From Clostridiales bacterium (GTDB lineage: Bacteria; Bacillota; Clostridia; Christensenellales; CAG-917), in NCBI GenBank assembly GCA_012800805.1, contig JAAZIO010000009.1, forward strand, positions 1-8,896: a stretch of DNA of 8,896 nucleotides, in the 5' to 3' direction. Numbering within the stretch: the stretch's first letter is position 1; each line of letters opens with the position of its first letter. Shown in pieces: positions 1-7,002 of the stretch. A program made the translations under genes and the position numbers. Under the pieces are notes generated by a model, which saw only the letters and a list, made by a program, of their open reading frames with translations, searched no databases and had not been told where the DNA came from.

Positions 1-387
1 ATCCATAAGGCCCATGTTGATGTTGTCGCTGTACTTTTGGCTCTTGTCTTTAAACTGCGTCATGCGCTGCGCTTCGCCGACATATGTAAAACAGTTCAAG
101 ACCCACTGAAGCTTTGTGTGTTCTGCCACGTGCGACTGAAAGTAAAGTATCGATTTATTCGGGTCAAGCCCCAGCGCAAGATATTGGGCAAAGAAAGAAA
201 GGCAACGCGACCTTAGCTCCTCGGGATTTTGCCTTACGGTAAGCGAATGAAGGTCCGCGATAAAATAAATGGAAAGATAATCGTCTTGGGTTTTCAGCCA
301 GTTTTTAACCGCTCCGATGTAATTTCCTATCGTCATTATGCCGGTGGGCTGAATACCCGAGAGCATAACCTTTTTATCTTTGAACAT
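1..387 (-). CDS. trpS: Tryptophanyl-tRNA synthetase, N-terminal part (cut by window start)
   Basis: Tryptophan-tRNA ligase, a class Ic cytoplasmic aminoacyl-tRNA synthetase that charges tRNA-Trp. Only the first 129 codons are in the window. They begin MFKDKKVMLSGIQPTG, followed by TIGNYIGA near residues 19-26, the TrpRS form of the class I HIGH signature. IADLHSLT near residues 44-51 and the segment GEAQRMTQFKDKSQK are also typical of the family; the KMSKS loop lies beyond the edge. The ATG at 387-385 is chosen because a GGAG (395-398) lies 7 nt upstream and the protein aligns with the usual family start. The gene begins 14 nt inside the end of thrC, so it has no room for its own leader or T-box and is probably co-transcribed with thrC. 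Identification is firm. Confidence 0.95.
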   Translation of the reverse strand, partial: MFKDKKVMLSGIQPTGIMTIGNYIGAVKNWLKTQDDYLSIYFIADLHSLTVRQNPEELRSRCLSFFAQYLALGLDPNKSILYFQSHVAEHTKLQWVLNCFTYVGEAQRMTQFKDKSQKYSDNINMGLMD

Positions 388-1861
388 TTGCAAACTCCAA
401 TACTTTTTTCTTTATATCGGCCGGCTCGATTATATCGCCGTGAATAACCTTTTGCTCTTTTAAGTTCTTGATGTTTTCGGGCGCGTCAAGAGCAATCGTC
501 ATCTCAAGAAGATTAACCGCCTTAAAAGCGTCCATCTTTTTATCCGTGCCGTTGATAGCATTGTATACGTCAAGGGGGAACTTATAGGGGCTTGCGGTGG
601 ATACGATTACGCAAGGCGTATTGTCCCCCGTTTCGGTGGCGTAGTCTGTATGGACGGAAGCCGCGACCGCGGTATGAGTGTCAAGGGCGTAGTCGTAAAG
701 GTCAAAGTAGCTGGCGATAGCCTCTTTCGTTTCTTCCTCGTCTGCCCAGCCCGCAAGGAATATAGACTCGTCCAAAAGCTTTTTATCGAGCTTGAACACG
801 CCGTTTTCTTTAAGGTTTAAATAAAGCTCCCTCACTTTTTCGTCGTCTCTGCCTACGATTTCAAATATAAACCTTTCAAGGTTCGACGAGATCAAAATGT
901 CCATAGACGGCGAAATGGTTTTATAAAACTGCCTTTTAATGTCGTATTCGCCCGTGTTGAAAAAGTCTGAAAGAATCTTGTTAGAGTTTGAGGCAACTAT
1001 CAGCTTATTTATAGGTATTCCCATTTTAAAGGCGTAATATGCCGCAAGTATGTTGCCGAAATTGCCCGTGGGAACGACAAAATTGATTTTGTCGCCCTTT
1101 TTGATTTCGCCCGAGGACACAAGGTCAACGTAGGATGACACATAGTATGCAATCTGAGGGGCAAGGCGGCCGAAATTAATGCTGTTTGCGCTGGACATGG
1201 TGATGCCGCTGTTTTTTAAAAGCTCAATCACCGACTCGTCCGTAAACACCTTCTTTACTGCCGACTGGGCGTCGTCAAAGTTGCCTTTTATGCCGATAAC
1301 CTTGACATTGCCGCCTTTTTGCGTGACCATCTGCAGCCTTTGCATGTTGGATACGCCGTCGGCGGGATAAAACACCATTATTTTGGTGCCCTCGACATCC
1401 TTAAAGCCCTCAAGAGCGGCTTTTCCCGTGTCGCCCGAGGTTGCTACCAAAATAAGCGTTTCCTCACTAAGGCCTATCTTTTTCTTGCTTTCCACCAAAA
1501 GGTAAGGAAGAAGCTGAAGGGCAAGGTCTTTAAAGGCGCATGTCGGCCCGTGCCAAAGCTCAAGAAGATACAAGCTGTCGTCTATTTTGGAAACGGGAGC
1601 GGGTCCTTCCTCGTCAAACGAAGAGTATGCTTTTTGGCACATGTCCTTTAGCTCTGAAAAAGAAAACTCGTCAAGATACTTGTTTAAGACATACGCCGCC
1701 CTCTCGGGGTAATCCATTTCCTCAAGCTTTATAAAATCGTCGTCCCTTAAAACAGGAAATTCGGCAGGCACAAACAGCCCGCCGTCTTCCGATATGCCGT
1801 AGGCTATGGCTTGCGCCCCGCTTACGACGATGTTTTTATTTCTTGTCGATATGAATTTCAT
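374..1861 (-). CDS. thrC: Threonine synthase
   Basis: PLP-dependent enzyme that converts O-phosphohomoserine to threonine and phosphate, the last step of threonine biosynthesis. The 495-residue length fits the long (E. coli/yeast-like) threonine synthase group. The N-terminus MKFISTRN...ISEDGGLFVP is typical. HGPTCAFKD at about 104-112 carries the PLP Schiff-base lysine (K111), TSGDTGKAA at about 141-149 is the phosphate-binding glycine loop, and VPTGNFGNI is a further conserved PLP-fold segment. Its start overlaps the stop of the upstream P-loop gene in an ATGA (1858-1861), and only a weak AAGTG-like ribosome site precedes it, so translation is probably coupled. Its end overlaps the trpS start by 14 nt. 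No hom or thrB lies nearby in the window. The gene is intact. Confidence 0.96.
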   Translation of the reverse strand: MKFISTRNKNIVVSGAQAIAYGISEDGGLFVPAEFPVLRDDDFIKLEEMDYPERAAYVLNKYLDEFSFSELKDMCQKAYSSFDEEGPAPVSKIDDSLYLLELWHGPTCAFKDLALQLLPYLLVESKKKIGLSEETLILVATSGDTGKAALEGFKDVEGTKIMVFYPADGVSNMQRLQMVTQKGGNVKVIGIKGNFDDAQSAVKKVFTDESVIELLKNSGITMSSANSINFGRLAPQIAYYVSSYVDLVSSGEIKKGDKINFVVPTGNFGNILAAYYAFKMGIPINKLIVASNSNKILSDFFNTGEYDIKRQFYKTISPSMDILISSNLERFIFEIVGRDDEKVRELYLNLKENGVFKLDKKLLDESIFLAGWADEEETKEAIASYFDLYDYALDTHTAVAASVHTDYATETGDNTPCVIVSTASPYKFPLDVYNAINGTDKKMDAFKAVNLLEMTIALDAPENIKNLKEQKVIHGDIIEPADIKKKVLEFANVQR

Positions 1862-2271
1862 AGCACTTCGTAGCTTTTTAAAAATTCAGGTATACTTTCT
1901 TCCTCTTTGCTAACCGTAACAAAAAAGTTAGTCGCGGTGTTGCTTGCGATTCCGTAAAGCCCTTTGTAAAAGCTTTCCATATCGCTTACGTCGGCGCCAA
2001 GAATTCTGTGGGCGCCGTCTATGTAGAAGCTCTCGATATCGTGGTCGCAGGCCAGCACACCCTTGATAAAGGCAAGCAGCTCGGCTTCGGTTTTGATATT
2101 ATTATGGACCGTATTTATCGTTCTTATCTGATAACGAAGGTCATACATGTATCTGTCGGTATCTGTAAGAAAAATAATGGTTCCTTTGGCCGTTTCAACA
2201 TTCGCGTTTGCCATATCAATGATTCTTTTGGTTTTGCCTGAGCCTTTGGCCCCAACGATTAGTTTGATCAT
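1858..2271 (-). CDS. Small P-loop NTPase of unknown function
   Basis: A 137-residue soluble protein that opens with a Walker A motif, GAKGSGKT (residues 7-14), after a single beta strand, MIKLIV. A hydrophobic strand ending in an acidic residue, FYIDGAH around residues 82-88, could act as a Walker B site. A YMYDLRYQIRTIN segment lies between them. I see no membrane segment, zinc site or recognisable second domain, and the chain is short for a complete motor or kinase. Similar small clostridial proteins are, as far as I recall, often annotated loosely as ATP-binding or PilT-like, but nothing here supports a pilus role. AAGGGG (2281-2286) lies 9 nt upstream of the ATG. The stop overlaps the thrC start in ATGA, so the two are probably translated together. 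Its partner or substrate is unknown. Confidence 0.85.
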   Translation of the reverse strand: MIKLIVGAKGSGKTKRIIDMANANVETAKGTIIFLTDTDRYMYDLRYQIRTINTVHNNIKTEAELLAFIKGVLACDHDIESFYIDGAHRILGADVSDMESFYKGLYGIASNTATNFFVTVSKEEESIPEFLKSYEVL

Positions 2272-2314
2272 TAGCTTTTACCCCTTATTATTATTTTACG
2301 GCTTTGCCGTTTAG

Positions 2315-3727
2315 TCACTCTTTTTTCTTTTTCTTGTCAAGCCTTGATTGAAGTTCTTTGTATTTTTCGGGGGCGATTTGCTTGAGCATATCCTGCAGCT
2401 CTTTATCTGACATTGTGGTGGTTCTTCCGCCCGCGTAGGCTTTGTCGAGGAGGTCTTTCATTTTGACTATGATTTCGTCCTTTTTGTCGAATTGCTCCTC
2501 TCCCTTTAGATTATAAAATCTATTGAGCCAAAATGCAATACCCGCAAGGCCGGAAAAACTGTCCACGACAACATTCGGCGGACGGTTCAATATCTTTTCG
2601 GTATCGAAGATATTGTAAATTTCCTGGTCTTTCAAAAGGCCGTCGGCGTGTATGCCCGCTTTTGTGACGTTGAAGCTCTTTCCTACAAAAGGAGTTCTCG
2701 GCGGGATATCTATTCCCATTTCGTTTTCAAAATATTCGGCGATTTCGGTTATAACCGAAAGGTTCATGCCTCCCGCGTGTCCCTTCAGCGAAGCATACTC
2801 CATACACATTGCCTCAAGCGGCGTGTTGCCCGTTCTTTCGCCGATGCCAAGCATAGTGCAGTTTACCGAAGCGCAGCCATAAAGCCATGCCGTCGCGGAG
2901 TTTACAACCGCCTTATAAAAATCGTTGTGGCCGTGCCACTCAAGCTGTTCGGCGGGCACCATGGCGTAGTAGCGGAAACCGTAAATTATGCCCTGGACGC
3001 TTCTCGGAAGCGAAGTGCCGGGGAAAGTTACGCCATATCCCATCGTGTCGCAGGCGCGGATTTTGATGGGTATGCCGCTCTCATGCGACAGCTTCATAAG
3101 TTCGATGGCAAACGGCACGACAAACCCGAAATAGTCCGCCCTCGTGATGTCCTCAAAGTGGCAACGGGGAACAATGCCCTTGTCAAGCGCCATTTTTACT
3201 ATGCCAAGGTACTTATCGAGCGCCTTTTTGCGCGTAAGATTCATTTTTTTGAAGATGTGATAGTCCGAGCAGCTAGTTAGTATTCCCGTTTCTTTGAGGC
3301 CAAAGGATTTAACAAGCTCAAAGTCCTTTTCGCTGGCTCTAATCCAGCTTGTGATTTCGGGATACTTGTAGCCAAGCTCAAGGCACTTTTCAACCGCCTT
3401 TCTGTCCTGCTCGGTATAGAGGAAGAATTCGCTCTGACGGATGATGCCTCTAGGTCCCGAGAGCCTGTGAAGCATTTTGTAAAGCTCTACAATGTTCTCC
3501 GTCGTGAACGGCTCGCAGGACTGCTGACCGTCACGGAAAGTCGTATCGGTTATGTAGAACTCCTTCGGCGGGTTCATCTGCACGGTGCGCATGTTAAACG
3601 GAGTCTTCGGGATGGAACCGTAGGTAAAAATCTTTCTGTAAAGATTCGGCTGAGCCACATCCTGAAGAGTCGGCTTATACACGTGCTCTTCCAATAGGTT
3701 TCTATGCTTATTGTATTTAATTATCAT
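2315..3727 (-). CDS. HMGL-family acyl-CoA condensing enzyme (IPMS / homocitrate / Re-citrate synthase-like)
   Basis: A DRE-TIM metallolyase-type TIM barrel that should condense an acyl-CoA (probably acetyl-CoA) with a 2-oxo acid. DTTFRDGQQ (61-69) gives the catalytic Arg65 and metal ligand Asp66, HGHND (265-269) the metal-binding histidines, and GIGERTGN (294-301) the second family signature. The 470-residue chain is longer than NifV-type homocitrate synthase (about 380). The roughly 100 residues after the barrel do not look like the LeuA leucine-feedback domain. The long N-terminal arm (PNLYRKIFTYGSIPKTPFN) and the IIRQSEFFLYTEQDR segment resemble a clostridial group that I recall as including Re-citrate synthases. 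That assignment is inference: citramalate, isopropylmalate and homocitrate synthesis remain possible. AAGGAG (3737-3742) overlaps the prfA stop, 9 nt before the ATG. The C-terminus is lysine-rich (DKKKKKE). No leuBCD or aconitase gene is adjacent. Confidence 0.88.
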   Translation of the reverse strand: MIIKYNKHRNLLEEHVYKPTLQDVAQPNLYRKIFTYGSIPKTPFNMRTVQMNPPKEFYITDTTFRDGQQSCEPFTTENIVELYKMLHRLSGPRGIIRQSEFFLYTEQDRKAVEKCLELGYKYPEITSWIRASEKDFELVKSFGLKETGILTSCSDYHIFKKMNLTRKKALDKYLGIVKMALDKGIVPRCHFEDITRADYFGFVVPFAIELMKLSHESGIPIKIRACDTMGYGVTFPGTSLPRSVQGIIYGFRYYAMVPAEQLEWHGHNDFYKAVVNSATAWLYGCASVNCTMLGIGERTGNTPLEAMCMEYASLKGHAGGMNLSVITEIAEYFENEMGIDIPPRTPFVGKSFNVTKAGIHADGLLKDQEIYNIFDTEKILNRPPNVVVDSFSGLAGIAFWLNRFYNLKGEEQFDKKDEIIVKMKDLLDKAYAGGRTTTMSDKELQDMLKQIAPEKYKELQSRLDKKKKKE

Positions 3728-3741
3728 TTTCGGCTTCTCCT

Positions 3742-4827
3742 TCAGTCAGAATTCTCAAGCAATTTTGTTTGCACCGCAAGCTTTAGGGCAGTAATCATCT
3801 CGTCTATCTCCCCAAGCATAAAACTGTCAAGCGAATATAGCGTCAGCCCTATGCGGTGGTCTGTTACTCTTCCTTGCGGGAAGTTGTATGTTCTTATTCT
3901 TTCGGAGCGGTCTCCCGTTCCTACCTGCATTCGCCTCTTTTCGGCGTATTCTTTTTCCGCCTGTGACTGGAAGTAATCGTATAGGCGGGATTTTAAAACT
4001 TTCATTGCCTTTTCGCGGTTTTTAATCTGGCTTCGCTCGTCTTGGCACTCAACCACAATCCCCGTAGGCAGGTGCGTTATTCTTATCGCCGACTCCGTCT
4101 TGTTGACGTGCTGTCCTCCCGCGCCGCCGCTTCTGAAAGTGTCCACTTTAAGGTCGCTTTCTTTTATTTCAACTTCAATGTCCTCAGCCTCTGGAAGCAC
4201 CGCTACCGTAACCGTGGAGGTGTGAACTCTTCCCTGCGACTCCGTCTCCGGCACCCTTTGAACTCTGTGGACGCCGCTTTCGTATTTTAATTTTCCGTAC
4301 GCGCCCTTTCCCGATATGAGATATATTACTTCCTTTACTCCCCCAAGCTCGGTCAGGCTTTGAGATATCGCCTCCGCTTTCCAGCGGTTCTTGTCCGCGT
4401 AGTGCAGATACATCTTTAAAAGCTCCGCCCCGAACAAACTCGCCTCGTCGCCGCCCGCGCCCGCTCTTATTTCCAAAACCACGTTGTTGTTTTCGTTTGG
4501 GTCCTTTGGCAGGAGCATTACCTTTATTTCTTCCTCGTCTTTATCCAGCCTTTCTTTAAGCTCTTCTATCTCTCCCCTCACCATTTCTTTGAGCTCGGGG
4601 TCCTTTTCGGTCTTTTCAAGCTCCTCAAGCTGCTTTAACTCCTCAACCCTTGCCATATACCCGTCATAGGCCGAGGCGATTTCCTCAAGGTCGCTGTGTT
4701 CTTTGCTCAGCTTTTTAAATTCCGTTATGTTTGACACCACTTCGGGTTTTGAAAGCTGTTCCGTCAGATAGTTAAAGCGCTCTTTTATCTTTTGAAGTTT
4801 TTGCAGTATGCCGTCTTTTAGTTTCAT
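3742..4827 (-). CDS. prfA: Peptide chain release factor 1 (RF1)
   Basis: Class I release factor that reads UAA and UAG stop codons in the ribosomal A site and triggers peptide release. The N-terminal half is helical and charged, followed by the conserved [11 protein letters not shown]. The codon-recognition motif is PET (about 193-195), the PxT form of RF1 rather than the SPF of RF2. [15 protein letters not shown] contains the catalytic GGQ (about 237-239), whose glutamine is the PrmC methylation target. Length (361 residues) is normal. I start at the ATG at 4827-4825, just after GGGTGA. A GTG two codons earlier (4833-4831) would give a 4-nt overlap with the preceding stop but has no ribosome binding site. 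The gene directly follows the one encoding its methyltransferase, with a 2-nt gap, so the two are very likely co-expressed. Confidence 0.97.
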   Translation of the reverse strand: MKLKDGILQKLQKIKERFNYLTEQLSKPEVVSNITEFKKLSKEHSDLEEIASAYDGYMARVEELKQLEELEKTEKDPELKEMVRGEIEELKERLDKDEEEIKVMLLPKDPNENNNVVLEIRAGAGGDEASLFGAELLKMYLHYADKNRWKAEAISQSLTELGGVKEVIYLISGKGAYGKLKYESGVHRVQRVPETESQGRVHTSTVTVAVLPEAEDIEVEIKESDLKVDTFRSGGAGGQHVNKTESAIRITHLPTGIVVECQDERSQIKNREKAMKVLKSRLYDYFQSQAEKEYAEKRRMQVGTGDRSERIRTYNFPQGRVTDHRIGLTLYSLDSFMLGEIDEMITALKLAVQTKLLENSD

Positions 4828-4829
4828 TG

Positions 4830-6626
4830 TCACCCGTTAATAATAATTATTCTATCAATACTTGCGTAATCTTTCAAGATTTCGCCGCAATTAAATATCT
4901 TAACAACTTCCTCAGCCTGGCCTATTCCCACCTCAAGAAGCACGCATCCGCCGGGATTTAGATAGTCTTTATACCTGTCCGCTATTATCCTGTAAAACTT
5001 CAGCCCGTCTTCTCCGCCGTCAAGCGCCAGCCGCGGTTCATGCTCTTTTACTTCCCTGTCCAGATTTTCAATGTCCTTTGAGGGTATATACGGGGGGTTG
5101 CACACGATTACGTCGTATTTCCCCTCGACGCCCTCAAACATATCCGACACGACAAATTTTATGCCGGCTCCGTTTAACAGCGCGTTTGCCTTTGCCACCT
5201 CAATCGCCTGAGGGCTGATGTCCGTCGCAATAACCTCTCTTGCTCCCCCAAGTTTTATCGCTATCGCAGCGGCTCCGCTTCCCGTGCAAAGCTCAAGCAC
5301 GCTTTTGCCTTTTGAGCGCTTTATTGCCTCTTCGCAAAGCAGCTCAGTTTCGGGCCTTGGTATCAACACATTTTTATTGACCGAGATTTTATATCCGTAA
5401 AACTCGGTGTATCCCAATACATATTGCAAAGGTTTTCCCTTTTCGATTTCGTCCGCAAGTTTATCTATCTTTTCAAACTTTTCCCACTCAATCGACTTTA
5501 TAGCGTTAAGACTGCTTCTTTTGACGTTTAGGATTTCGCAAAAAAGCCAGTCGATGTCGCTCTCTTCCTTTACTTTTTTTGCTATTTTGTTTCTTGCCAC
5601 ATCATACGGCACGCTTATTTTAAACTTGGTTTCGGGGACGGATGGGTCGCTGTCCATCTCCATAACCTTTTTGAAAGCGGCTATCGCCACTTCTATCATC
5701 TCATCGTCCGGTTCTTTTGTCGTAAGTTTTTGAAGGAGCATTCCCGGCGCGCGGAGCAGTTTAACAAACGGGTTGTCAAAGCGCGCCAAAAACTTTAATA
5801 TCTCATACGATATTCCCGCGATTATCGGAACGAACACAAGCTTTACTGGAAGCTTAATGAACGAATTCACGAGGCTGCTGTATTTTAATATCCCTATCTC
5901 TTTAAGCGCCCAGTTGATTAAGGCAAACACGAGAATGGATGCGCAAAGGACAATGAAAGTAAAAGTGGTTCCGCATCTTGGGTGGGCGGTTTTCATGCCT
6001 CTTGCGTTTTCAACGGTTAACTCAAGCCCCGCCTCGTAACAGCTTATGACCTTATGCTCCGCCCCGTGGTAGCGATATAACCTCCTCAGCTCTTTGAAAG
6101 CGTTTGTAAAGAGGACATATAAAATAAAGATTAGGAGCATTATCGCGCCTTCCGTCAAAGACTGAAGCGCAATATGCGTATCCGCAATCTCGGGGATTGA
6201 AAAAATCAGGCCCGCAAGAAAATTGGGGAGCAGCATAAAGAGTGCAACCGCAAGCGCCACGCCAAGCACCACCGATAAACCCATCATAAGGCTTTTTGGG
6301 TTTATCTTTAACTTTTTGGCAAGAAACTTTTCGAACTTGGTAGGCTCCTCAAAATCCCCGTAAACTTCAGCGGACCTTAAAAGTATGGCCGTGCCCTGAA
6401 AAAGCTGAGAAAACAGATTAAATACGCCTCTAAAGAACGGAAGCCTATAAAAAATGTTTTTTTCCTTTAGCGGAGTAAAGCGCGAGCTCTCAATGGTTAT
6501 CTCGCCCGAGGGTGAACGCACCGCCGTAGCAACGGAACGCTCCCCGCGCATCATTACGCCTTCTAAAACAGCCTGCCCGCCGATTGAGCAGACTCGTTTT
6601 TCTTTTCGTGCTTTCCTGCCGTTCAA
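4830..6626 (-). CDS. prmC: Fusion of DUF1385 (YqhQ-like) membrane protein and PrmC release-factor glutamine methyltransferase
   Basis: A single uninterrupted frame of about 598 residues joins two proteins usually encoded separately. Residues 1 to about 325 are DUF1385. They begin with [16 protein letters not shown], followed by hydrophobic segments near 113-143, 159-177, 221-241 and 259-280, the YHGAEHK motif (186-192) and PRCGTTF (216-222), and end in the typical [19 protein letters not shown]. The function of DUF1385 is unknown. From about 335 onward the protein is PrmC (HemK): a poorly conserved helical N-terminus, QYVLG (401-405), PRPETE, the SAM-binding [10 protein letters not shown] (445-454) and the catalytic NPPY (510-513). 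PrmC N5-methylates the GGQ glutamine of RF1/RF2. The start is inferred as TTG at 6626-6624, 5 nt after TAGGAG. An in-frame ATG at 6671 lies inside the rpmE terminator and lacks a ribosome site. If about four helices span the membrane and the basic N-terminus is inside, PrmC faces the cytoplasm. Confidence 0.93.
   Translation of the reverse strand: MNGRKARKEKRVCSIGGQAVLEGVMMRGERSVATAVRSPSGEITIESSRFTPLKEKNIFYRLPFFRGVFNLFSQLFQGTAILLRSAEVYGDFEEPTKFEKFLAKKLKINPKSLMMGLSVVLGVALAVALFMLLPNFLAGLIFSIPEIADTHIALQSLTEGAIMLLIFILYVLFTNAFKELRRLYRYHGAEHKVISCYEAGLELTVENARGMKTAHPRCGTTFTFIVLCASILVFALINWALKEIGILKYSSLVNSFIKLPVKLVFVPIIAGISYEILKFLARFDNPFVKLLRAPGMLLQKLTTKEPDDEMIEVAIAAFKKVMEMDSDPSVPETKFKISVPYDVARNKIAKKVKEESDIDWLFCEILNVKRSSLNAIKSIEWEKFEKIDKLADEIEKGKPLQYVLGYTEFYGYKISVNKNVLIPRPETELLCEEAIKRSKGKSVLELCTGSGAAAIAIKLGGAREVIATDISPQAIEVAKANALLNGAGIKFVVSDMFEGVEGKYDVIVCNPPYIPSKDIENLDREVKEHEPRLALDGGEDGLKFYRIIADRYKDYLNPGGCVLLEVGIGQAEEVVKIFNCGEILKDYASIDRIIIING
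5655..5672 (-). promoter_or_regulatory. Possible internal translation start releasing free PrmC
   Basis: At the junction of the two fused domains the minus strand reads AAAAAGG (5666-5672), followed by ATG at 5663-5661 (2 nt away) and a second in-frame ATG at 5657-5655 (8 nt away). A start at the second ATG would give a protein of 275 residues, close to the normal length of stand-alone PrmC. This is suggestive only: A-rich lysine codons produce AAGG by chance, and internal methionines are common. Confidence 0.3.
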
Positions 6627-6637
6627 AACAACTCCTA
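6624..6637 (-). promoter_or_regulatory. Ribosome binding site and TTG start of the DUF1385-PrmC fusion
   Basis: TAGGAG on the minus strand (6632-6637) sits 5 nt before a TTG at 6626-6624, in frame with the fusion protein. The protein then reads [18 protein letters not shown], a basic leader running straight into the conserved DUF1385 start. The only in-frame upstream ATG (6671-6669) has no Shine-Dalgarno sequence. The 15 codons between the two run through the terminator hairpin and its A/T tract. The spacing and strength of this site decide the start in favour of TTG. Confidence 0.8.
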
Positions 6638-6643
6638 TTTTTT

Positions 6644-6680
6644 TTAAAAAAAATGCAGTCTTAGGCTGCATTCTTTTTAA
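6644..6680 (-). terminator. Rho-independent terminator after rpmE
   Basis: On the minus strand, AATGCAG (6672-6666) pairs with CTGCATT (6658-6652) around a 7-nt loop (6659-6665), followed by six more T residues. The stem extends outward through one G-U pair, five A-T pairs and two T-A pairs to give 15 pairs in all. It begins 24 nt after the rpmE stop. Because the downstream genes have no obvious promoter of their own in the short space that follows, it probably works as a partial terminator that keeps L31 expression above that of the operon. Confidence 0.85.
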
Positions 6681-6704
6681 TACAATGTTAAATTTCCAAT
6701 CTGC

Positions 6705-6911
6705 TTATTCAATGCCATAACGCTTCTTGAATTTATCAACTCTTCCGCCGCTGTCAACAAGTTTTTGTTTTCCCGTAAAATAGGGGTGGCATTTTGAGCA
6801 AATTTCGACTTTGATTGTGTCGGTTGCTTTAGCCGTTCCTGTAACGAATGTATTGCCGCACTGGCAAATAACTGTAGCTTCATGATATTTGGGATGTATA
6901 TTTTCTTTCAT
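6705..6911 (-). CDS. rpmE: 50S ribosomal protein L31 (zinc-binding form)
   Basis: Structural protein of the large ribosomal subunit that contributes to the bridge between the subunits. It has 68 residues, the usual length. Cysteines at 16, 18, 38 and 41 (CQCG and CSKC) form the zinc ribbon, so this is the C+ (zinc-dependent) type rather than the zinc-free YtiA type. The start [12 protein letters not shown] and the end KFKKRYG are typical. GGAGG (6918-6922) lies 6 nt before the ATG. It has its own sigma-A promoter upstream and a terminator downstream, so it is likely the most strongly transcribed gene of the window. Confidence 0.98.
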   Translation of the reverse strand: MKENIHPKYHEATVICQCGNTFVTGTAKATDTIKVEICSKCHPYFTGKQKLVDSGGRVDKFKKRYGIE

Positions 6912-6915
6912 ATTT

Positions 6916-6932
6916 ATCCTCCAGAACGAGAT
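6916..6932 (-). promoter_or_regulatory. Possible leader hairpin covering the rpmE ribosome binding site
   Basis: In the roughly 50-nt rpmE leader, ATCTC (6932-6928) can pair with GAGGAT (6921-6916), with one bulged G and a 6-nt loop. The Shine-Dalgarno GGAGG lies largely in the 3' arm. Five pairs is weak and the energy is probably modest, so this could be chance. Some ribosomal protein leaders repress translation in this manner. Confidence 0.25.
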
Positions 6933-6968
6933 GTCGGCGGTTATTTCTTATGGTTTTTGGGTCATTTT

Positions 6969-6996
6969 ATTATAACACACATCAACTCAAAGTCAA
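6969..6996 (-). promoter_or_regulatory. Sigma-A promoter for rpmE
   Basis: The minus strand carries TTGACT (6996-6991) as the -35 and a perfect TATAAT (6974-6969) as the -10, separated by 16 nt. TGT directly before the -10 makes it an extended -10. Transcription should begin near 6962, giving a leader of about 50 nt before the rpmE ATG. The -35 starts only 6 nt past the stop codon of the ABC ATPase gene, and no terminator separates the two, so read-through from the transporter operon may add to rpmE transcription. Confidence 0.85.
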
Positions 6997-7002
6997 GCAA
7001 AT

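Noticed and set aside
2298..2310. Short hairpin ACGGC-TTT-GCCGT between the synthase and the P-loop gene
   Set aside because: Only five pairs with a 3-nt loop and no T-tract on the transcribed strand (AAAATAA follows), so it does not qualify as a terminator, and no second copy was noticed.
2315..2340. A-rich end of the synthase gene as a programmed frameshift site
   Set aside because: An AAAAAAG heptamer exists but in the wrong register for canonical -1 slippage, and the stop follows at once. It simply encodes the lysine tail.
2648..3280. A 210-codon open frame on the plus strand
   Set aside because: It lies wholly antisense to the HMGL synthase, shows no recognisable domain, and is explained by codon bias on the opposite strand. 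The same holds for the other plus-strand frames of the window.
6677..6883. A second 68-codon minus-strand frame overlapping rpmE
   Set aside because: It is a shifted reading of rpmE itself, while the rpmE frame has the L31 zinc ribbon and a proper ribosome site.
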